A stretch of 33,773 nt of DNA from Lachnospiraceae bacterium (GTDB lineage: Bacteria; Bacillota; Clostridia; Lachnospirales; Lachnospiraceae): NCBI GenBank assembly GCA_014804245.1, contig JAAVAE010000038.1, positions 14,767 to 48,539 on the forward strand. Direction: 5' to 3'. Made by a program: the position numbers and the translations under genes. Below are positions 12,667 through 20,738 of this stretch, in pieces. The stretch's first letter is position 1. Each line of letters opens with the position of its first letter. The notes beneath the pieces were generated by a model. It was not told where the DNA came from and searched no databases. It was given only the letters and a program-made list of their open reading frames with translations.

Positions 12667-12672
12667 TTTTTT
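12639..12672 (+). terminator. Terminator of tRNA-Gly (copy A)
   Basis: GGAAATGCTG (12639-12648) pairs with CAGTGTTTCC (12656-12665), two pairs being G-U, around ATAAATA. A T-run ends it at 12667-12672. Confidence 0.85.
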
Positions 12673-12815
12673 GTATCATGTGATTTTGGAATTACTTTGA
12701 ATTACACTACAAGGAAAATATGTCTATTGTGGGTAATTTAATTTTATGATAAACTTTATACATCAGAAGTTGTTATTGATTATAGAAGAATTTGCGGAGG
12801 AATGCATATAATAAA

Positions 12816-13046
12816 ATGACCATAAATTACTCAAAGCAGGCAATTAAGTTTTTAAGCAAACAAGATAAACCTACGCGAATTCGTATTGTTGATGCAATAA
12901 AAAATTTGCCGCAAGGTGATGTAAAGAAGCTACAGGGACAGGAAAGTTATAGACTTCGAGTGGGAAATTACAGGATTATTTTTGACAAAAATGGTGATGT
13001 TTTACATATTGAGAAAATTGATAATCGCGGACAGGTGTATAAGTGA
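12816..13046 (+). CDS. RelE/ParE-family toxin
   Basis: 76 residues from ATG 12816. Strand-helix-helix-strands order is visible: INYSKQAIKFLSKQDK, then IVDAIKNLPQGDVKKLQGQE, then the conserved YRLRVGNYRIIFDKNGDVLHI ending. LRVGxYRIxF is the signature of the RelE/ParE/YafQ fold. Such toxins cut mRNA on the ribosome or inhibit gyrase. GGAGG lies 15 nt upstream of the ATG, rather far; an in-frame TTG at 12792 has no ribosome-binding site. A five-codon ORF (ATG 12802) fits the GGAGG spacing better and may couple translation. The partner gene follows 11 bp later. Confidence 0.85.
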   Translation: MTINYSKQAIKFLSKQDKPTRIRIVDAIKNLPQGDVKKLQGQESYRLRVGNYRIIFDKNGDVLHIEKIDNRGQVYK

Positions 13047-13057
13047 GGAGGTGTGTC

Positions 13058-13288
13058 ATGAGTGCTGTCAAAGAGAGGATTTTGGGTGCTGTTACTGTAA
13101 TGAATGAAAATGATGCTCAAATACTTTGGAATATGATTACACAAACATTTGGAGTAAACTGGGAGAATATAGAAGAAATTGAGCCAGATGATTGGGATTT
13201 GCAGATGCTTAGCGAAATTAGGTCAAATCCCGAGTGCCATGAATTTGTAGAAGAAAAGGATGCAATGAAAGAGTTAGGTTTAACGTAA
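13058..13288 (+). CDS. Probable antitoxin partner of the RelE-type toxin
   Basis: 76 residues, acidic, from ATG 13058 behind AGGAGG. It begins MSAVKERILGAVTVMNENDA; the C-terminal half contains IEEIEPDDWDLQMLSEI and EFVEEKDAMKELGL, likely helices that wrap the toxin. I do not recognise a DNA-binding motif with confidence. The order toxin-then-antitoxin is as in HigBA rather than RelBE. Position, size and charge support the antitoxin role; the family name remains open. Confidence 0.65.
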   Translation: MSAVKERILGAVTVMNENDAQILWNMITQTFGVNWENIEEIEPDDWDLQMLSEIRSNPECHEFVEEKDAMKELGLT

Positions 13289-13342
13289 ATTTGAGAAAGG
13301 CAATTTTTGCTGGTTTCAGAGCGACGATATTCCTATCTCTCA

Positions 13343-13386
13343 CTCTTGTGCAAAGGGTGGAAATGCTGATAAATACAGTGTTTCCA
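13343..13386. repeat. Direct repeat, copy B, with a decayed tRNA-like 3' end and terminator
   Basis: CTCTTGTGCAAAGGG at 13343 and the hairpin 13359-13385 repeat copy A almost exactly, followed by a T-rich stretch. Just before it TCTCTCACTC (about 13336-13345) resembles the tRNA 3' strand TCTCGCGCTC. No full tRNA precedes it. The duplication either marks an insertion at the tRNA end or a lost second tRNA gene. Confidence 0.75.
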
Positions 13387-13477
13387 CTATTTTTGTCCTT
13401 AAAAAACAGCCGTTTACCTGAGAGTTAAACAAAAAACCAAAAAAACGACTCAATATAATCTTTCATGACATGAACGG

Positions 13478-13506
13478 TTGACGCAAGAATACAAATGTAT
13501 TATAAT
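13478..13506 (+). promoter_or_regulatory. Promoter of the Cys-rich lipoprotein gene
   Basis: TTGACG (13478-13483), 17 bp, TATAAT (13501-13506), 40 bp before the start codon. Confidence 0.8.
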
Positions 13507-13546
13507 TGTATTCCCTAATGAAGGGTATATATTTAAGGAGAAAATT

Positions 13547-14329
13547 ATGAATTACAAGAAATGGTTATGTGGAGCTGGAATACTTATAATGGGGTGTATG
13601 CTTTCAGGATGCTGTATGAGTCATGAGTGGTATGAGGCAACCTGTACAAGCCCTAGGGTATGCAGCAAATGCGGTGAAACTAGCGGAGAAGTGAAGGGAC
13701 ATGAACTTGAAGAAGCCAATTACCAGCAGCCTGCAACCTGCACAGAGTGCGGTTTGACGGAGGGAGATGTATTACAGGCCGATTATGAAAAATATGGAAT
13801 TATTTGTGAAACAAAGGTGGATACGGAATATCCTTTTGTAAACAAATGCTACGACAATGATGAATTGACCACAGGCAAAGTGATTTTTTCAGATTATGAT
13901 GTATTCTTATCTGATGATGTGCACGAAGAGAGAGACGGATATGAATGGAGAACAGCTACCGCGACAATGATTTTCGATGATGAGAATGCAAATGAATATG
14001 GTGTTGGCCGTTACAGCTATTCCATAAGTGATTATTATGATATACAGGGTGCAAACGAATCATGGAATAATAATGTTTTTACAGTAAATTACAATGGTAA
14101 GGATTATACAGAGGCAACATATGAGGTTGAGGTATTACAGGATGATTGGGTAGGAGATGAGCTTATTATAAACCTCAGATTCTTTATCAGTGTTCCTGTA
14201 GGCTATGATGGTGTTGTATTTTGGCTGTGTGATAGCCAGACGCGCAGCCTGTATGAAGAGTATATGAATGCGGAACAAGAACTGAAGGTAGTGCAGAGCG
14301 ATGGCACGATACTTTTCAGGTTAAAATGA
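13547..14329 (+). CDS. Secreted lipoprotein with Cys-pair modules (260 aa)
   Basis: The ATG at 13547 has AAGGAG upstream. A lipoprotein signal peptide ends in LSGC, Cys22 being the acylated residue. Residues about 30-70 hold two Cys-pair units (CTSPRVCSKCGETSGEVKGH and ATCTECGLTEGD), similar in spacing to the repeats in the protein at 23482-24615. The remaining 190 residues are acidic, aromatic and beta-rich (DYDVFLSDDVHEERDGYEW and following), of unknown fold. It is expected at the outer face of the membrane. No enzyme motif is seen. The Cys pairs may bind zinc or form disulfides. Confidence 0.75.
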   Translation: MNYKKWLCGAGILIMGCMLSGCCMSHEWYEATCTSPRVCSKCGETSGEVKGHELEEANYQQPATCTECGLTEGDVLQADYEKYGIICETKVDTEYPFVNKCYDNDELTTGKVIFSDYDVFLSDDVHEERDGYEWRTATATMIFDDENANEYGVGRYSYSISDYYDIQGANESWNNNVFTVNYNGKDYTEATYEVEVLQDDWVGDELIINLRFFISVPVGYDGVVFWLCDSQTRSLYEEYMNAEQELKVVQSDGTILFRLK

Positions 14330-14343
14330 TAATTGAGATAAAA

Positions 14344-14387
14344 TGATGCAACTTTGATGCAAAAATGATGCTAATTTGATGCACCGG
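14344..14387. repeat. Four 11-bp tandem units with TGATGC
   Basis: TGATGC occurs at 14344, 14355, 14366 and 14377, exactly 11 bp apart, with A/T-rich filler (CAACTT, CAAAAA, CTAATT, CACCGG in part). Each falls on nearly the same helix face. It lies between the lipoprotein stop and the next gene, 71 bp before that start. It may be a cooperative regulator site. Confidence 0.7.
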
Positions 14388-14457
14388 GCGTGTAATCTAT
14401 AGGTGTGGAGTGAAGAGGTTACGAAGCGGATTATACGAATGAGAGGAGCATCACGGT

Positions 14458-17400
14458 ATGTGCAGGGAAAAGGATTACAGAGAAAAGAAAAAGACAGGGA
14501 AGAGATTATTCATATCGATTTCCTGTCTTGTTTTATTGTCAGGAATAGTGATGCTTTTTACATGTATGCTTGGAAAGGTAATTGAAGGAAAAGAAGATCG
14601 GGCAGATTTGATAGAGGCATCTGATAAAAAGGAAAGCGGAAAAGAAATAATCGGAGGATTTGACGAGAAGGAAGAGGAGAGCATATTCAGGCAGGCTGGG
14701 GGCTTTGACAATCCTATAGATGATCTATATCTTCCGGTAATTTTCGGAAGCAGTGCGGAAGATAGGACGGAAGTGCTTGTAAGTTATGAGAGAGCATGGA
14801 GAGGGCAGCTTGAGGAGTATCTGAAAAACTATAGATCAAGATGCAGGCATGCAAGGGATAAAGAGATGGTGGAGGAATATTCGGCGGCAATTCAAAGAGC
14901 GGTAGATGCACAGAAGGAATTGATGGATTATATGGGAGTGGAAGAGGAAAGGCAGATTTGGTATAGTGCGCAGATTTACCGCTGTGCTTTTATCAAAGAT
15001 ATACGGGGGGAGTTTGCAGTTGAAGGTATGGGTCATGGAACAATGCCTGTTAGTTCAAAGGAGATGGAGATTCCTGCAAAACTTGATTACGAAGTTTGCG
15101 GAGAATTTATCAATGACATTGACAGGCAGTATGCAGCATCTATGTATGAGGGCTGTGAGGCGGAGATAAGGGACAGGCAGGAGACATTTGATCTGGACTG
15201 GTGCAATGAACTTGGAGAACTTACTTTGGAATTTTATGAGAATCTTGATGAGGAGGGAAAGCATCTCGCAGGTATCTGGCAAGAGAGCCGGGAGAGTTGG
15301 AAAGCAGTATCGGATCCGCGGCTCTGGTGGTCTCCGGAAGAGCTGAATGCCAAAGAGGAAGACTATCTTTTCTGGGGGAACGGGACGAGTGCCGATCTGA
15401 TGGAAAAGTATGGATGGATCAATAGATTGTATTATTTGCAACTGCAGAGCATGATGGAAGAGGATACCGAAGATGAGCAGAATGAGCACAGCGGGGAGGC
15501 TCTTTGGCTAAACGGCCAGAAGGCTTTGTTTGATTTATTTATGGAAGGGAAAAACAGAGCACCATTGGCAACATATCCATTGGAGAAAGGGGTAGAAAAC
15601 GACTGCGAGCAGATTTGGCAGATTTGCAGCGGGATTTTAGGTGAAAAGGATGTGGATGCATGGGAGCATGATACATGGTATATGTTGGATGGCGACACCG
15701 GTAAAAAAACGGAAGAGGGTATGGTTCTTTATCAGACGAAAGAGGGTGAGCAGGGATTTTTTTATATAAAGGGAAAAATCTTATATCGTGTAAAGGCGGA
15801 CACGGGTGTTGAAAAAATTGATATGAATACACTCAAGGAGCAGATAGAATACTTTGACGGGGAAGAAAAAACAGACAATAGCCAATGGGAGGCGATGCTT
15901 TGGAAAGTCTGGGAGGGCAGGCTGCCGGATGATGGTCTTCATTGGGAGGACGAAAAAATTAAGAAAGCTGTTTACAATGAGATTGGCTATTCCAGTATGG
16001 TACCTTCGCGGGAAGAGGTTATGAGTCTTTCTGGTTTGCAGGTATCAAACGCAGAGCAGGTGAGGACTTTTGGTGATTTGAGAAAGCTTCCGGCTCTTAC
16101 AAGCTTGACGCTGTCAGGTTCAGAAGAAATCAATGTTGATATTACTTGGGATATGGTTCCCGGACTTGAAGAACTGTTTTTTAGAAACATTCCTCTTGAT
16201 TCAGCAGACTTTCTGGAGGAACTGCCGGATCTTAAAGTGCTTGGGATGATCTGCTGTAACCTTACAGACATCTCCTTTCTGGAAAGATATCCTCATCTTA
16301 CAGAAGTGTCATTTTATGGAAATGAGATAAGTGATATTTCACCGCTGACAAATTGTAAAGATTTGGAGGTTATTTCGCTGGCATATAATAATGTGGCAGA
16401 TATCAGTGCGTTGTCCCAGTTGCCGAAGCTTAAGGAGGCAGGGCTCCAAGGGAATCAGATTACGGATATTAGCGTATTAGAGAGCTTTGAAGGGTTGGAA
16501 ATGCTGAATCTGAACTCTAATCAAATTGTAGATTTGTCGCCGCTTGAGGGACTAAAGGGGCTTACCGCTTTAGGGGCTGCGGATAATCAGATTAAAGACA
16601 TTACACCACTTAAAGGATTGACCAAAATATATAATCTCTCTCTGGATGCAAATGAAATCAGTAATATTGATGCTTTGAGCAATATGAAGGAAATGGAGTA
16701 TCTTGGGCTTAGCAGGAATCTGATAGAAGATTATACACCGATTATGGATATGGAAAATCTTTATTCCCTTTCTGTGGAGGGGAATCCCGGACAGGATATC
16801 GGAAAGCTGGTATTTACTCCATGGCTTGGGTTAGGCAGCGGATATGAAGTTGAGAAAGAAGAAATTGAGAGAATGCAGGCTTGTTTGAACTTGTATTATC
16901 CAGAAGAGGAAATTCTGGCAGAGGATTTTGCGAAAGGAGATATAAACGGAGATGGTATAGAGGATGTGGCAATTACCGGACTTGTGGGTGTCGGGGAAGA
17001 GTCGGAATTTTGGTCGGGGGAGAGGTATGTGTATCCTCTTATCGGCAGGGGGGATGGAGGATTTATTCCGCTTACACCTTTGGAATCATTGGGACCGGGC
17101 ATGGGCGGTGTTTATGGAGATCCTTATCAAGGAATCATCATTACGGATCATATGCTGGTTATTCAGGTTTACGGAGGAAGTAACTGGCGCTGGGGAAGCA
17201 CTGAAATTTATCAATATGAAGGGGGAAAGATGAAAGAAAAGTGGGAAGTGTCACTAGAACACTTTGTGATGACCTCGGGAATGGACTTTACCATATATGA
17301 TAAAGAAAGCGATCTCTTTAAGCACTATCTCGTTGTAGGAGAGATAGAAGAGCATAAAGATATTTTGCTCATAGCTGAGAACAATGGGGAACCCGATGCG

Positions 17401-17871
17401 CGGAAGGAAGAACTTGATGCGCTGCTGAAACGGTTTGAGGAAGATACAGAGAAATCTTTTCCCGAGGTTCGCGCAGGTGATGGAGCACCTGATCTTGACG
17501 GCTGGTATGATTATCATATATGCAGTTATCCGGTTACCAAAGAACCTGCTTGGGTATTGAAGCAGATGGCAGAGGAATTGCTTGAGAAAGCCCTTCCGCT
17601 TCCGGCAGTCTATTACACTTCAGAAGAGATCAGGGAATCTTATGGAAAAATGATAGGCGTGGAACCGCCGGAGGTGTTTTACATAGGGCTTATGGAAGAA
17701 GAGCCTGTGCTCCTATATTATAATGGCTGTATACAGAAGGGTGATGGATTTGCCCATGAAATCGTGCTTCGCACACCGGACGAGGGAGGAGAATACTGGA
17801 GGGCAAATCGTTGGATTTATTATGATGAAAGCACAGATACTTATACCTTAAAGAATCGACCAGATGACTAG
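14458..17871 (+). CDS. Large surface protein: LprI-like domain, leucine-rich repeats, Ca2+-binding loop (1137 aa)
   Basis: One membrane helix at about 17-38 anchors the protein, with the rest outside. Residues about 100-260 resemble the lysozyme-inhibitor LprI-type domain (SYERAWRGQLEEYLKNYRSR, EYSAAIQRAVDAQKELMDYM). Residues about 520-785 form internalin-type leucine-rich repeats of about 22 residues (LTEVSFYGNEISDISPL, LKEAGLQGNQITDISVL, LEMLNLNSNQIVDLSPL). Near residue 825, KGDINGDGIEDVAITG is an EF-hand-like calcium loop as in FG-GAP/dockerin repeats. The last 250 residues are unassigned. GAGAGGAG precedes the ATG. The combination suggests binding of a protein or glycan partner at the cell surface; the ligand is unknown. 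Confidence 0.75.
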   Translation: MCREKDYREKKKTGKRLFISISCLVLLSGIVMLFTCMLGKVIEGKEDRADLIEASDKKESGKEIIGGFDEKEEESIFRQAGGFDNPIDDLYLPVIFGSSAEDRTEVLVSYERAWRGQLEEYLKNYRSRCRHARDKEMVEEYSAAIQRAVDAQKELMDYMGVEEERQIWYSAQIYRCAFIKDIRGEFAVEGMGHGTMPVSSKEMEIPAKLDYEVCGEFINDIDRQYAASMYEGCEAEIRDRQETFDLDWCNELGELTLEFYENLDEEGKHLAGIWQESRESWKAVSDPRLWWSPEELNAKEEDYLFWGNGTSADLMEKYGWINRLYYLQLQSMMEEDTEDEQNEHSGEALWLNGQKALFDLFMEGKNRAPLATYPLEKGVENDCEQIWQICSGILGEKDVDAWEHDTWYMLDGDTGKKTEEGMVLYQTKEGEQGFFYIKGKILYRVKADTGVEKIDMNTLKEQIEYFDGEEKTDNSQWEAMLWKVWEGRLPDDGLHWEDEKIKKAVYNEIGYSSMVPSREEVMSLSGLQVSNAEQVRTFGDLRKLPALTSLTLSGSEEINVDITWDMVPGLEELFFRNIPLDSADFLEELPDLKVLGMICCNLTDISFLERYPHLTEVSFYGNEISDISPLTNCKDLEVISLAYNNVADISALSQLPKLKEAGLQGNQITDISVLESFEGLEMLNLNSNQIVDLSPLEGLKGLTALGAADNQIKDITPLKGLTKIYNLSLDANEISNIDALSNMKEMEYLGLSRNLIEDYTPIMDMENLYSLSVEGNPGQDIGKLVFTPWLGLGSGYEVEKEEIERMQACLNLYYPEEEILAEDFAKGDINGDGIEDVAITGLVGVGEESEFWSGERYVYPLIGRGDGGFIPLTPLESLGPGMGGVYGDPYQGIIITDHMLVIQVYGGSNWRWGSTEIYQYEGGKMKEKWEVSLEHFVMTSGMDFTIYDKESDLFKHYLVVGEIEEHKDILLIAENNGEPDARKEELDALLKRFEEDTEKSFPEVRAGDGAPDLDGWYDYHICSYPVTKEPAWVLKQMAEELLEKALPLPAVYYTSEEIRESYGKMIGVEPPEVFYIGLMEEEPVLLYYNGCIQKGDGFAHEIVLRTPDEGGEYWRANRWIYYDESTDTYTLKNRPDD

Positions 17872-17933
17872 AATGCCAAAAAAAGCAAACACTATCTTAC
17901 AACAATATTAATTGAAGGTGAGATGGGATAAAA

Positions 17934-19382
17934 GTGGAATCCATATGGAGTAAAAGTGTAAAGATACCGGAAAAGCAGGTGTGTCCTTCGGACAAAAAGG
18001 TGGACGTTGCAGTTATCGGGGCCGGAATGGCAGGAATATTGACCGCATATCTGTTAAAAGAACGGGGTGTGGAGGTAACTGTCATAGAAGCTGACCGGAT
18101 TGCCGGCGGGCAGACGAAAAATACCACAGCCAAGATTACTAGCCAGCATGGAATGCGGTATGAGGAACTGATTCGGAAATATGGGCATGAAAAAGCCAGT
18201 TTGTATGCGGCGGCAAACAGGGAAGCCATCGACCTATATCAGGAGATTATAGAAAAGCATGAAATTGCATGTGATTTTGAAAGACTTCCCTCTTATTTAT
18301 ATTCTGTGGAAGATGGAGAAAAATTGAAAAAAGAAGCAGAAGCCGCTATGAGTCTTGGAATAACTGCCCGTTTTTGTGAAAAAAATTCCCTGCATTTCGC
18401 ATTGCCCTTTGCAGTGAAAGGAGCGGTATGTTTTGAAGACCAGGCGCAGTTTCATCCGTTAAAATTCATAAGACAGCTGGCGGAGGAACTGGAGGTTTAT
18501 GAGGGAACCAGAGTTTTGTCTGTAAAAGGGCATGTAATCTTAACCAATCATGGAAAGGTAACGGCGCAGAGGATCGTTTTTGCAACGCATTATCCAATTG
18601 TCAACATCCCTGGGTGCTATTTTCTGCGGCAGCATCAGGAGAGAAGCTATGTGGTGGCGTACTCAGGGGTGGAAGCGCTAGATGGAATGTACTATAGTGC
18701 CGATGAGAAGGGGTTGTCTTATAGAAGTTATCAGAACATTCTTCTTGCAGGCGGAAGTGCACATCGCACCGGTAGAAATGAACTGGGAGGATGTTATGAA
18801 TCTATCAGACAGGAAGTAAAAAAGTATTTTCCTAAAGCGCAGGAGACGGCCTGCTGGTCTGCGCAGGATTGTATCACACATGATGATCTCCCTTTTATCG
18901 GAAAGTATTCTTTCCTACGTCCTTACTGGTATGTGGCAACGGGATTTGGAAAATGGGGCATGACTTTTTCCATGATTGCGGCATCCATCATAACAGATGA
19001 AATTATGGGAAAGGAAAATCCCTATGCACATCTTTTTTCTCCTCAGAGGTGGAATTTTGCTCCGGCAATTAGAAAGTTCATGGTGGACTTAGGAGAAAGC
19101 AGTGTAGGATTATTGTGGCTGCGGAATCTGCTTTTGACACGAAAAGAAGCAGATCTTAAGAATGGCCAGGGCGGAGTCGTGCGGAAAGGGTTAAAAAGAT
19201 ATGGCTGCTATAAAGAAGAAGACGGAACCATACACAGAGTGTCTCTCCGCTGTCCCCATATGGGATGTGAACTTGAATGGAACCGGGATGAGAGAAGCTG
19301 GGATTGTCCCTGTCATGGGTCAAGATTTGATTACAACGGAAATCTGATAGATGATCCGGCAAAATGGAGAATTGGAAAGTAG
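17934..19382 (+). CDS. FAD-dependent oxidoreductase with C-terminal Rieske [2Fe-2S] domain
   Basis: 482 residues from a GTG at 17934 (AAGGTGAGATGGG upstream). The N-terminal Rossmann motif is GAGMAG (29-34), followed by EADRIAGGQTKNTTAKITSQ, typical of DAO-type (glycine/D-amino acid oxidase-like) flavoproteins. The middle holds substrate-domain segments. The C-terminal Rieske domain has C440-x-H442 and C458-x-C-H461 (CPHMGCELEW, CPCHGSRFDYNG), the full ligand set for a 2Fe-2S cluster. Electrons probably pass between substrate, FAD and the cluster. The physiological substrate is unknown. The domain pair recurs in anaerobes and bacilli. Confidence 0.85.
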   Translation: MESIWSKSVKIPEKQVCPSDKKVDVAVIGAGMAGILTAYLLKERGVEVTVIEADRIAGGQTKNTTAKITSQHGMRYEELIRKYGHEKASLYAAANREAIDLYQEIIEKHEIACDFERLPSYLYSVEDGEKLKKEAEAAMSLGITARFCEKNSLHFALPFAVKGAVCFEDQAQFHPLKFIRQLAEELEVYEGTRVLSVKGHVILTNHGKVTAQRIVFATHYPIVNIPGCYFLRQHQERSYVVAYSGVEALDGMYYSADEKGLSYRSYQNILLAGGSAHRTGRNELGGCYESIRQEVKKYFPKAQETACWSAQDCITHDDLPFIGKYSFLRPYWYVATGFGKWGMTFSMIAASIITDEIMGKENPYAHLFSPQRWNFAPAIRKFMVDLGESSVGLLWLRNLLLTRKEADLKNGQGGVVRKGLKRYGCYKEEDGTIHRVSLRCPHMGCELEWNRDERSWDCPCHGSRFDYNGNLIDDPAKWRIGK

Positions 19383-19401
19383 AGATTTGGAGGATGATGA
19401 T

Positions 19402-19545
19402 ATGATGCACAGAGAAATGTATATTGATGTAGAAAACAGCAAAGAAAAAGGACGTTTACGGACAATAGGGGGAATCCTTTTGTGGGGACTAATGATTGGC
19501 GTATCCATTGTTCTTGCGTCACAGTCTTTAGTTTTGGTAGGGTGA
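19402..19545 (+). CDS. Small single-span membrane protein (47 aa)
   Basis: The ATG at 19402 has GGAGG about 10 nt upstream, 19 bp after the oxidoreductase stop. A polar N-terminus (MMHREMYIDVENSKEKGRLR) precedes one hydrophobic helix (about 23-45) ending LVLVG. It is probably co-transcribed with the oxidoreductase and may anchor or modulate it. No family is recognised. Confidence 0.6.
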   Translation: MMHREMYIDVENSKEKGRLRTIGGILLWGLMIGVSIVLASQSLVLVG

Positions 19546-19599
19546 AATAGGGCAATACAAATTGGAAGAAGAGGATAGATACGAAGGAGAATGAATATT

Positions 19600-20505
19600 A
19601 TGAAAAAGAAATGGTTTTTAATGGCGGTGCTGGTTCTTGCGGTGCTGACAGGATGTAAGGAAACTTTGGAGGAGCCCGGTGACGCGGGAGAATCTGATGC
19701 TGGTGCGCTGGAAGTTGCTATTCCCCATGAGGAGGCTGAGATGAAAGGCCCCATTAAAACGGAGGAAGTGCAAGAGATAAGGGAGAATGAAGATGATGCT
19801 GTTGATGAAGAGAATGAAAATCCAGTGGATATGACAACAGCAGATCATGACGTGAATGGACGGAAACTGCCTATTTATTGCGTGGATACGGAGGACAAGA
19901 AGATTGCCCTTACTTTTGACGCCGCATGGGGCAACGAAGATACGGAAGAAATTCTGGAAATACTGGAAAAGCACAATCTTCATGTGACCTTCTTTATGAC
20001 GGGAGGATGGGTAGAAAGCTACCCGGATGATGTGAAGGCGATTCTGGCAGCAGGTCACGACCTAGGAAATCACAGTGAGAACCACAAATATATGAGCCAA
20101 TTGTCTGATGAAGAGAAAAAAGAAGAAATTATGAAGGTTCATGAGAAGGTAAAAGAAATTACCGGCTACGATATGTTTCTGTTCAGGCCTCCTTACGGGG
20201 ATTATGACAATGCGGTTGTGGATGTGTCTTTAGATTGCGGCTATTATGCGATTCAATGGGACGTGGACAGCCTGGACTGGCAGAATAAGGGCATAGATTC
20301 TATTATTGAAACAGTGACAGAGCATAAGAATCTTGGAAGCGGCAGCATTGTGCTGTGCCATAATGGAGCAGAATATACAGCCGCAGCCCTTGATACATTG
20401 ATTGATACTTTGGAGAAAGAAGGATATGAAATCGTGCCGCTTTCGGAACTTATTTATAGGGACAATTATCATCTCAATCATGAAGGGCGGCAGATAAGAA
20501 GTTGA
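19600..20505 (+). CDS. Polysaccharide deacetylase lipoprotein (NodB/PdaB-like)
   Basis: 301 residues from ATG 19600, which fits the AAGGAG better than the in-frame ATG at 19591. A lipoprotein signal ends in LTGC (Cys19). An acidic linker follows to about residue 85. The NodB domain has motif 1 TFDAAWGNE (the second Asp replaced by Ala, as in many clostridial members), motif 2 GNHSENH with the metal-binding histidines, motif 3 RPPYGDYD, and LCHNGAEYTAAALD near the end. It should remove N-acetyl groups from peptidoglycan or another GlcNAc polymer outside the membrane. Relatives act in spore cortex formation; that role is inferred. Confidence 0.9.
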   Translation: MKKKWFLMAVLVLAVLTGCKETLEEPGDAGESDAGALEVAIPHEEAEMKGPIKTEEVQEIRENEDDAVDEENENPVDMTTADHDVNGRKLPIYCVDTEDKKIALTFDAAWGNEDTEEILEILEKHNLHVTFFMTGGWVESYPDDVKAILAAGHDLGNHSENHKYMSQLSDEEKKEEIMKVHEKVKEITGYDMFLFRPPYGDYDNAVVDVSLDCGYYAIQWDVDSLDWQNKGIDSIIETVTEHKNLGSGSIVLCHNGAEYTAAALDTLIDTLEKEGYEIVPLSELIYRDNYHLNHEGRQIRS

Positions 20506-20544
20506 CAAGTGAAGTGAGGAATGATAAATTATTATCATTAAGAT

Positions 20545-20713
20545 GCCCATGAGGGAGTAGCAAGCGCGCAGCGCAGCAAGTCAACATGCTGACCGATTAG
20601 GTCTGGTTTGCTTTAAATTGCGAGACTCATGTATAGCTTTAGAACTATGCATGGAGTCTGTGTATTTGTCAATAGGAACCCGGTATAGTTTTGAAGCTGT
20701 ACCGGGATTTTTT
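20545..20713 (+). promoter_or_regulatory. yybP-ykoY (Mn2+) riboswitch with terminator platform
   Basis: The aptamer is recognised from CATGAGGGAGTAGC (20548-20561) at the 5' side, GTCAACATGCTGACC in the first arm, and GCGAGACTCATG (20620-20631) at the 3' side. P1 is CATGAG with CTCATG. The P1 3' strand can instead pair within AGACTCATGTATAG (20623-20636) and CTATGCATGGAGTCT (20645-20659), an almost perfect alternative hairpin. A terminator follows: CCCGGTATAG (20679-20688), CTGTACCGGG (20697-20706), T-run to 20713. Members of this class sense Mn2+ and often switch on manganese exporters, which matches mntP 25 bp downstream. Confidence 0.88.
20679..20713 (+). terminator. Riboswitch-controlled terminator before mntP
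   Basis: A 10-bp stem (one G-U) with an 8-nt loop and six T. It lies 25 bp before the mntP start codon, so it acts as the expression platform of the Mn2+ riboswitch. Confidence 0.85.
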
Positions 20714-20738
20714 ATAGTCAAAACAGGAGGAACGAAAG

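Noticed and set aside
14344..14387. CRISPR-like array
   Set aside because: The units are only 11 bp with no distinct spacers; no cas genes are present.
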